DNA from: CAKRPJ01 sp934376955
GTDB taxonomy: Bacteria > Bacillota > Clostridia > Lachnospirales > Lachnospiraceae
Assembly: GCA_934376955.1 (NCBI GenBank)
Contig: CAKRPJ010000006.1
Location: 29,515 to 93,514 of the forward strand
Direction of reading: 5' to 3'
DNA length: 64,000 bases
In this document: piece by piece, positions 58,600-64,000 of the stretch
How positions within the stretch are numbered: the stretch's first letter is position 1
How the letters are laid out: each line of letters begins with the position of its first letter
Notes under the pieces: generated by a model
What the model saw: only the letters and a program-made list of their open reading frames with translations
Told to the model about the DNA's origin: nothing
Databases searched by the model: none
Made by a program: the position numbers and the translations under genes

Positions 58600-59856
58600 G
58601 TGAGATATCATAGACAATGGAAAAAAACAGGGGTATTGCTTGCGGCAGCGGCAGTTATTTGCAGCGGCAGTCTCTTATCCGGAAACGGTTCTCTTACCGC
58701 CTTTGCCAAGACTCAGCAAAAAAGCTTCCTTACAGAATATGATGAGGAAACGCTGGAGAGCTTTAAGGACAATACGCTGGAGTATTGGGAGATCCCGGGG
58801 CTGATACAGGAATATAATCCGGAGTTTAAGAGCAGGCAGGCTTCTTTTGAGTATGCTCCGGATAGCTCGATGAGACTTACGAAGGAACAGCTCCTTTCCA
58901 TCGCTGCCGGGCTCCGCACAGAGGCAGAGGAGCTTAAGAAGACTGCCGAGGAGGATAAAGACGGTCTGAGCAAAAAGGAATATGATAATTCCCTTGCAAA
59001 CGTGAGAGTACTGAAGGCGAAGGCACAGGAGCTGGAGGATGCGGCGAAGGGCAGATCTGCTTCCGGTGCCGCCTCCATCCGCAGCATGCGGCTTCTCAAG
59101 GAACAGCTGATAAAAGAAGCCAGAGAAAAGATGAAAAATACAAAGCTGCTGGAAAAGGAGGAGGAGATTGCCCGCAATGGGGTCAGGATCGCAGAGCTTT
59201 CCTTAAACAGTGCAAAACTTAAGAAGGAGCTGGGACTTTACGCTAAGGAGCAGGAGCTGGATGCAAAACGCTCGCTTGATTCTGCGAAAGCGGCAGAGGC
59301 ATCGGCTGCTTCTGCTTATCAAGATGCCAGACAATCCCTGATCCTGCTTTGCGGCTGGAGCTATGATGCAAAGCCTGTGATCGGGGAGATCCCAAAACCG
59401 GACACCTCCGTAATATCCGGCTTTAACCCGGAAACAGATGCGGCAAAGGCCATTGAAAATAATATGTGCATTTTCGATACGAGGATGACAGCCTCTGTCC
59501 AGCAGGGCGGGGCCGACGCCAAGGCGAGAACGCTAAAGACCCAGGAGAATGAGGTCCGCAGCAAGCTGTCGTTCCTGTATCAGAGCGTTCTTCAGAAAAA
59601 GGCAGCCTACGATGCGGCAGAGATCAAATTTGATGTAAACCGCTCGGAGAAAGAGGCCGCAGAGAGAAAAAATGCTCTGGGCATGCTGAGTGAGGCAGAG
59701 TATCTGCAGGCGGAGAATGACTGGCTTCTTGCCAATAAGACGATGGATCAGGCTGTGTATGAGCTGACGTCAGCCATAGAAGAATATGAATGGGCGCTGA
59801 AAGGACTTTTGCAGCTGGATACAACGGTACAGACATCACAGACATCAATGCAGTAA
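58600..59856 (+). CDS. TolC-like coiled-coil protein, first of a pair
   Basis: 418 residues. The signal peptide RQWKKTGVLLAAAAVICSGS leads to a mature secreted protein (cleavage after about residue 36). The rest is almost all helical and heptad-rich, with KKTAEEDKDGLSKKEYDNSL and KAAEASAASAYQDARQSLIL stretches, then LCGWSYDAKPVIGEIPKPD and GMLSEAEYLQAENDWLLAN, as in TolC/OEP family repeats. In Gram-negatives TolC spans the outer membrane, but this organism should have none. The GTG start 58600 follows GGGAGGAAGATGCG. It pairs with the similar gene at 59879. Confidence 0.8.
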   Translation: MRYHRQWKKTGVLLAAAAVICSGSLLSGNGSLTAFAKTQQKSFLTEYDEETLESFKDNTLEYWEIPGLIQEYNPEFKSRQASFEYAPDSSMRLTKEQLLSIAAGLRTEAEELKKTAEEDKDGLSKKEYDNSLANVRVLKAKAQELEDAAKGRSASGAASIRSMRLLKEQLIKEAREKMKNTKLLEKEEEIARNGVRIAELSLNSAKLKKELGLYAKEQELDAKRSLDSAKAAEASAASAYQDARQSLILLCGWSYDAKPVIGEIPKPDTSVISGFNPETDAAKAIENNMCIFDTRMTASVQQGGADAKARTLKTQENEVRSKLSFLYQSVLQKKAAYDAAEIKFDVNRSEKEAAERKNALGMLSEAEYLQAENDWLLANKTMDQAVYELTSAIEEYEWALKGLLQLDTTVQTSQTSMQ

Positions 59857-59878
59857 ATGCTCCAAAGGAGGGGGAAGC

Positions 59879-61108
59879 GTGAAGAAAATGAAAAAAAACA
59901 TGATCCCGGCGATCATTGCGATATCGATGGCGCTTGGCATTCCGGCGTATGGGGAGGAATTTGTACCGGGCCCCGGAAGACCCTATGATGATGCCACCAT
60001 GGAAAAGCTTCAGGACAATGTTCTGGAATATGACGAGATCGGAAAGCTGGTGGAAACATATAATACCACATTAAAAAATCTGAAGCAGTCCTATTCCGAT
60101 AAAAAGGATTCCTATAAGGATATCAATAAGCTGCAGGATCAGATCCTCCAAAGCTCCGCGTCGCTGGCGGATACGGCGAATACTTTGGCAGGCACGGCCG
60201 CCATGTTTGAAGGAAGTCTCGGCTATCAGGCCTTTGTGACACCCGGAACCTATGGCGAGATGGTGTATTCTTCGGAGATCTTGTCATCAAAGGCAGAGCA
60301 GGTAGCGTTGTCAGCAGATTCCTTATCAGCAGTCACACCGGATATGCTGCGGATCAAAATGGTGGATTCCACAAGAGCATCCCTGATCTTTGGAGCCCAG
60401 AGCGCAGTGATCGGCTTGGAGCAGCTGGGGCTTCAAAAGGAATCGCTGGAGGATTCTATCCGGCTTCTGGAGGCAGTCCTTAAATCGACAGAAGGCCGGG
60501 AGGCACTGGGACTGGCAACAGCCAATGACGTAAAGAATGCCAGACAGAATCTGGATTCTGTTAAGGCGAACCGGATCACGCTGGAGGCAAATGAGACAAA
60601 GATCCGTCAGGGAATATGCACCCTCCTCGGATGGGAGTATAATGCGGATCCGACGATAAACAAGGTTCCGTCGTCAGAGCTTTCTCGGATTGACGGAATG
60701 GATCCGGAAAAGGATAAGGAGGCGGCAGTCGCGGCCAATTACACGCTCCGCTACAATCAATTAGATTATGAACAAAAGACAGAGGGCTCTGTAGAAAAGG
60801 AAAATCTGGGGCGCACCATAGAAAGCCAGACCGCTTCGATCGGTGCATCTCTTGTAAACCTTTATAACAGTGTTTTACAGAAACGGAATGAGTATGAGAC
60901 GGCGCAGGCTGCTTTTTCCCTTGAACAGGAGAAGATGGAGGCAGCAGACAGAAAGCTTCAGGTGGGTACCATCGGACAGCTGGAGTATCTTCAGCAGAAA
61001 AATGCGTACACAACAAAGAAGATCGCAGTCAAAACGGCAGATCTGGCATTATTCCAGGCAATGGAAACCTATGACTGGGCGGTAAAGGGAAATCTGAGCA
61101 TTTCATAA
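59879..61108 (+). CDS. TolC-like coiled-coil protein, second of a pair
   Basis: 409 residues. The signal peptide MIPAIIAISMALGIPAYG gives a secreted, helix-rich protein. Blocks parallel the previous gene: NVLEYDEIGKLVETYNT (compare NTLEYWEIPGLIQEYNP), LLGWEYNADPTINKVPSSE and GTIGQLEYLQQKNAY, and GLATANDVKNARQNLDS. The pair probably arose by duplication, and the two may combine as unlike subunits. The GTG start 59879 lies 5 bases after GGAGGGGG. The last stop overlaps the spoIIR stop by 6 bases tail to tail. Confidence 0.8.
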   Translation: MKKMKKNMIPAIIAISMALGIPAYGEEFVPGPGRPYDDATMEKLQDNVLEYDEIGKLVETYNTTLKNLKQSYSDKKDSYKDINKLQDQILQSSASLADTANTLAGTAAMFEGSLGYQAFVTPGTYGEMVYSSEILSSKAEQVALSADSLSAVTPDMLRIKMVDSTRASLIFGAQSAVIGLEQLGLQKESLEDSIRLLEAVLKSTEGREALGLATANDVKNARQNLDSVKANRITLEANETKIRQGICTLLGWEYNADPTINKVPSSELSRIDGMDPEKDKEAAVAANYTLRYNQLDYEQKTEGSVEKENLGRTIESQTASIGASLVNLYNSVLQKRNEYETAQAAFSLEQEKMEAADRKLQVGTIGQLEYLQQKNAYTTKKIAVKTADLALFQAMETYDWAVKGNLSIS

Positions 61109-61828
61109 AAGACCGGATAAGAGGTCGGCAAATTTAAGCCGGATCTTAAGACGGGGCAGGCAAGCTTCCTGCTCCGTTTTTTTGTCCTCCTTGCTATTTT
61201 GTGTATACAGACGGCGTTTTACAAGGAGCGCACGGAAATCCTCCTCCGGAATCAATGCTTTTAGCTGCTCATGGGAGGAATCCGGAGCGGCAGACCGGAT
61301 ACTGCCGGAATAACAAAGGGATGGATAGAGGACGCACCAGAAATTTTTCCCCGTTCCCTTTCCCAAAAGCACCCGCACCGCATCGTATGTACCGGCGGGA
61401 AAGACCATATCGCCATAACGTCGTTCCGGGAAAAAGCAATGCTCAAGACGGATCCGGGAACGGTAAGGAAAATTACGCTCTTTGAGAAAAAGATCGGTTT
61501 TCTGTTCCAGAAACGTTCGGTTATCCATAATATAGTTACAGAGATCATCCCGGGAGGCCGTTGCAGGGCCTTCTGTGTTTATATCAGAGTCTTCTGTGCA
61601 GGCTGTGTCAAATTTTTTATAAATTTCATCTAAGAGCATATCTCGAACGAGCAGCTTGATCGCCTGATCGTCGGCAGAATCGCTGTTTGCAAGGACATGA
61701 AAGCGCAGGATCTTTGGCGCGATCCGTTCGGCCAGAGCTTCGCCCTTCCTCCTCACACCGCTCATGCAAAGGAGAAAGGCCATAAGGCATGTAAGGAGAG
61801 ACAGGCAGATATAATAATTCTTTTTCAT
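61103..61828 (-). CDS. spoIIR: Stage II sporulation protein R
   Basis: 241 residues. After an N-terminal helix (YICLSLLTCLMAFLLCM) the family blocks are LRFHVLANSDSADDQAIKLLVRD in pieces (about 41-63), FPAGTYDAVRVLLGKGTGKNFW (pieces) and CVLYPSLCY. SpoIIR is made in the forespore and signals across the septum to activate SpoIIGA, which processes pro-sigma-E. It marks the organism as a spore former. The start is ATG 61828 after AAGAAGGTG; ATG 61837 is in frame. The C-terminal portion is longer and less conserved. Confidence 0.92.
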   Translation of the reverse strand: MKKNYYICLSLLTCLMAFLLCMSGVRRKGEALAERIAPKILRFHVLANSDSADDQAIKLLVRDMLLDEIYKKFDTACTEDSDINTEGPATASRDDLCNYIMDNRTFLEQKTDLFLKERNFPYRSRIRLEHCFFPERRYGDMVFPAGTYDAVRVLLGKGTGKNFWCVLYPSLCYSGSIRSAAPDSSHEQLKALIPEEDFRALLVKRRLYTQNSKEDKKTEQEACLPRLKIRLKFADLLSGLL

Positions 61829-61860
61829 AAAGCACACCTTCTTTTTCGTATATTTGCTAT

Positions 61861-61888
61861 TTGTAATTATGAACAGTTGTGCTATAAT
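61861..61888 (+). promoter_or_regulatory. Promoter of ddl-murI
   Basis: TTGTAA (61861-61866), 16 bases, TATAAT (61883-61888). The transcript begins at the weak repeat remnant described next. Confidence 0.6.
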
Positions 61889-61891
61889 CTA

Positions 61892-61922
61892 AACCGAATG
61901 CGGATCGCAAATATCCGTATGA
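61892..61922 (+). repeat. Possible remnant of the dispersed repeat (copy F)
   Basis: AACCGA (61892-61897) and the palindrome GCGGAT-CGCAAAT-ATCCGT (61900-61918) resemble the left end and terminal palindrome of copy A, but the ATGAGCAAGTAGC block is missing. It may be chance. Confidence 0.3.
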
Positions 61923-61950
61923 ACGTATTTTGCTGTTAGGAGAGAAAAAA

Positions 61951-63015
61951 ATGAATAAGAAAAATCTGATCACACTCTTTGGCGGGCAGTCTTCCGAGCA
62001 TGCAGTTTCCTGCATGTCTGTTCAGAATGTTGCCGCCAGTGTAGATAGGGAAAAATATAACCTGATTCTTGTGGGGATCACAGAGGAAGGCCGGTGGTTA
62101 AAGGTCGATTCTCTGGAGCAGATAAAAAATGATACATGGCGGGAGAGCAAGACATCGGCAGTAATCTCACCGGATGCAACGGAGAAAGCGCTGCTGCTTT
62201 TTCACGGAAACGAGGTGGAAAGGATCCCGGTGGATGTTGTCTTCCCGGTACTTCATGGTCTTTACGGCGAGGACGGAACGGTACAGGGGCTTCTTGAGCT
62301 GGCAAAGATCCCTTATGTAGGCTGCGGTGTTCTGGCATCTGCAGTTTCCATGGATAAGCTGTCTACAAAACTGATCGTCCGGAATCTTGGGATCCGTCAG
62401 GCGGCCTATATCCAAGTCTTAAAAAGAGAGCTCACCGATATGGAAGCAGTGGCAGGACGGGTCGAGGCGGCCTTTCCGTACCCGGTATTTATAAAGCCAT
62501 CCAACGCCGGTTCCTCCAAAGGAGTATCCCGTGCGGATAACCGGGAAGAACTGCTTAAGGGACTTGAGGAGGCGGCCCGCCATGACCGGCGTATCCTTGT
62601 GGAGGAGATGATCGTAGGGCATGAGGTCGAGTGCGCTGTCTACGGAGGCGGCACAGAGGAGGTTTTGGCCTCCGGTGTCGGTGAGATCCTGGCCGGAGCA
62701 GAATTTTATGATTATGATGCCAAATACTACAGCTCTGAATCCAGAACTGTCGTAGACCCGAAGCTTCCGGGAAACTCCGTCGAGGAGATCCGAGAGGCAG
62801 CGATAAAGATCTTCCGCGCAGTAGACGGATATGGTCTTTCCAGAGTTGATTTCTTTGTAAAGAAGGACGGCGAAGTGGTATTTAATGAGATCAATACCAT
62901 GCCGGGCTTTACCGCCATCAGCATGTACCCGATGCTCTGGGAGGCAAGGGGGATCGACAAAAAGACACTGATCAACGATCTGATCAGCCATGCATTAAAG
63001 CGGTATGCGAGGTAA
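61951..63015 (+). CDS. ddl: D-alanine--D-alanine ligase
   Basis: 354 residues of the ATP-grasp fold. LFGGQSSEHAVSCMSVQNV is the family start. FPVLHGLYGEDGTVQGLLEL (pieces), YVGCGVLASAVSMDKLSTK, FIKPSNAGSSKGVSRAD and GYGLSRVDFFVKKDGEVVFNEINTMPGFT (pieces) are ATP- and D-Ala-binding blocks. It makes the D-Ala-D-Ala end of the peptidoglycan stem peptide. ATG 61951 follows TTAGGAGAGAAAAAA. murI starts 6 bases downstream, so the two wall enzymes are co-transcribed. Confidence 0.97.
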   Translation: MNKKNLITLFGGQSSEHAVSCMSVQNVAASVDREKYNLILVGITEEGRWLKVDSLEQIKNDTWRESKTSAVISPDATEKALLLFHGNEVERIPVDVVFPVLHGLYGEDGTVQGLLELAKIPYVGCGVLASAVSMDKLSTKLIVRNLGIRQAAYIQVLKRELTDMEAVAGRVEAAFPYPVFIKPSNAGSSKGVSRADNREELLKGLEEAARHDRRILVEEMIVGHEVECAVYGGGTEEVLASGVGEILAGAEFYDYDAKYYSSESRTVVDPKLPGNSVEEIREAAIKIFRAVDGYGLSRVDFFVKKDGEVVFNEINTMPGFTAISMYPMLWEARGIDKKTLINDLISHALKRYAR

Positions 63016-63021
63016 TGCAAA

Positions 63022-63843
63022 ATGGATAAAAATGCACCAATAGGTATTTTTGATTCCGGGATCGGCGGACTCACCGTAGCAAGGGAGATCATGCGGCAGC
63101 TTCCGGAGGAGAGAATTGTATATTTTGGGGATACGGCAAGACTTCCTTATGGAAACAAGTCAAGGGAGACCGTGATCCGTTTCTCGGAGCAGATCCTGCG
63201 ATTTTTAAGAACAAAAGAAGTAAAGGCCATCGTGATCGCCTGTAATACCGCCTCCTCCTATGCATTGGAGGAGCTGAGAAAAGCAGAAGATATTCCGATC
63301 ATCGGTGTGATCAATGCCGGTGCCCGGGCGGCTGTCTCTGCGACAAAAAACGGGAGGATCGGTGTGATCGGGACGGAAGGTACCGTAAACAGTATGGCCT
63401 ATGCCACTGTCCTAAAGGAAATGGATCCGTCTGTAAAGGTGTTCGGAAAAGCATGTCCGCTGTTCGTCCCTCTGGTGGAGGAGGGGCTTTTCCACGACAC
63501 GGTGACAGATGAGATCGCATCCCGATATCTGTCTGTTCTGAAGGAAAAATATATCGATACACTCGTAATGGGCTGTACCCATTATCCACTGATCCGCTCG
63601 ACCATTGCCCGGACAATGGGGGACGGTGTAACTCTCGTCAATCCTGCCTATGAGACGGCAGTACAGTTAAAGACGCTGTTTAAGTCGATGGAGATCAGCT
63701 GCGATCCGGGCAGAGAGCTTAAGGGCGAAGAAAAGTATCAGTTTTATGTCAGCGATATGGCGGAAAAATTCAGTTCTTTTGCGACCTCTATCCTTCCGGG
63801 TGAGGTAAACAATACCGTGCTTATCGATATTGAAAAGTATTAA
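63022..63843 (+). CDS. murI: Glutamate racemase
   Basis: 273 residues. IGIFDSGIGGLTVAREIMRQLP opens the protein (pieces), VIACNTASSYALEEL carries the first catalytic Cys (about 74) and LVMGCTHYPLIRS the second (about 184). It makes D-glutamate for peptidoglycan. It is directly behind ddl. Confidence 0.97.
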   Translation: MDKNAPIGIFDSGIGGLTVAREIMRQLPEERIVYFGDTARLPYGNKSRETVIRFSEQILRFLRTKEVKAIVIACNTASSYALEELRKAEDIPIIGVINAGARAAVSATKNGRIGVIGTEGTVNSMAYATVLKEMDPSVKVFGKACPLFVPLVEEGLFHDTVTDEIASRYLSVLKEKYIDTLVMGCTHYPLIRSTIARTMGDGVTLVNPAYETAVQLKTLFKSMEISCDPGRELKGEEKYQFYVSDMAEKFSSFATSILPGEVNNTVLIDIEKY

Positions 63844-63938
63844 TATGGAAAAGGTTTAAAGGAGAAGATGTTAAGAAATTAAAACAATTGATAAATGTGA
63901 TAAAATGTGTTTAAATATACCCAAAGGAGTAAACTATT

Positions 63939-64000
63939 ATGAACACACCAAATATCACAAATTACAAGCCAAAAGATTTTGCTGAATTGTTAGGCGTGTC
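63939..64000 (+). mobile_element. Start of an IS607-type recombinase gene (cut by the window end)
   Basis: After AAAGGAGTAAACTATT, ATG 63939 opens MNTPNITNYKPKDFAELLGVS. A YKPKDFAELLGVS start is typical of the MerR-like DNA-binding domain of IS607-family serine recombinases (TnpA), where the next residues are usually VKTLQRWD. Only 20 codons are visible, so a MerR-type regulator remains possible. The gap after murI is 95 bases, A/T-rich and without repeats I can see, and could hold the left end of the element. Confidence 0.6.

Noticed and set aside
1..64000. tRNA, rRNA and tmRNA genes
   Set aside because: No sequence with the expected conserved arms or CCA-type ends was seen on either strand, including the longer gaps.

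Overview
The window looks like chromosome from a spore-forming, anaerobic Firmicute of the Lachnospiraceae type. The evidence is a SCIFF peptide with its radical SAM maturase, SpoIIR, SecDF fused in one chain, a RecD2-type helicase, L10-leader control of rplJL, and strong AGGAGG ribosome binding sites throughout. Most of the 64 kb is ordinary core genome, densely packed and mostly on the + strand. I see no rRNA, tRNA or CRISPR array.

Layout. 1-8.3 kb: a MATE exporter cut by the left edge, then pth, mfd, tyrS and an M20 amidohydrolase. 8.4-16.1 kb: membrane and transport genes. These are a DUF1538 protein with a double P-II regulator, a CNNM/CorC protein, an orphan OadB-type sodium pump subunit with a 39-residue OadG-like partner behind a manganese-riboswitch-like leader, and a polar amino acid ABC importer. 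16.1-22.1 kb: SCIFF peptide and maturase, secDF, tgt and yajC. 22.2-28.7 kb: a CmpB-type membrane protein, a wall-binding secreted protein, an MreB-like protein, recD2 and comF. 28.8-32.3 kb: rpmG-secE-nusG-rplK-rplA-rplJ-rplL with RNA leaders. 32.5-45.0 kb: a surface-glycan locus (SIS isomerase, three large polytopic membrane proteins, a membrane-tethered HEPN-like protein, rfbFGH for a CDP-dideoxyhexose, LicD, GT2). 45.1-53.5 kb: lipoproteins, a C26 hydrolase, a phospholipase C-like protein, cyclophilin, ispE, a GntR regulator with an aldo/keto reductase, and an HMA protein. 53.7-61.1 kb: a TetR-controlled RND efflux operon that carries two TolC-like proteins. 61.1-64 kb: spoIIR, ddl, murI and the start of an IS607-type recombinase.

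The most unusual signal is a family of dispersed, highly structured repeats. There are four clear copies (5566-5722, 39051-39211, 47853-47923, 53514-53600), one truncated copy (8327-8372, minus) and one doubtful remnant (about 61892-61922). All four clear copies end in the same block, ATGAGCAAGTAGC followed by a terminal palindrome. Upstream of it the stems differ in sequence between copies but keep pairing. One copy sits in frame inside a membrane protein gene and adds about 50 codons. One supplies the stop codon of the HMA gene. One lies in the tyrS leader. A GTAG tetranucleotide beside a palindrome, a T-rich left flank and the absence of any encoded protein suggest a non-autonomous REP- or IS200/IS605-like element, or a mobile structured RNA. 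I do not recognise it as a named family.

Second in interest is the RND/MFP/TolC-like operon in a presumed single-membrane organism. Third is the sodium-pump leader. Functional calls rest on reading motifs by eye; no database search was run.
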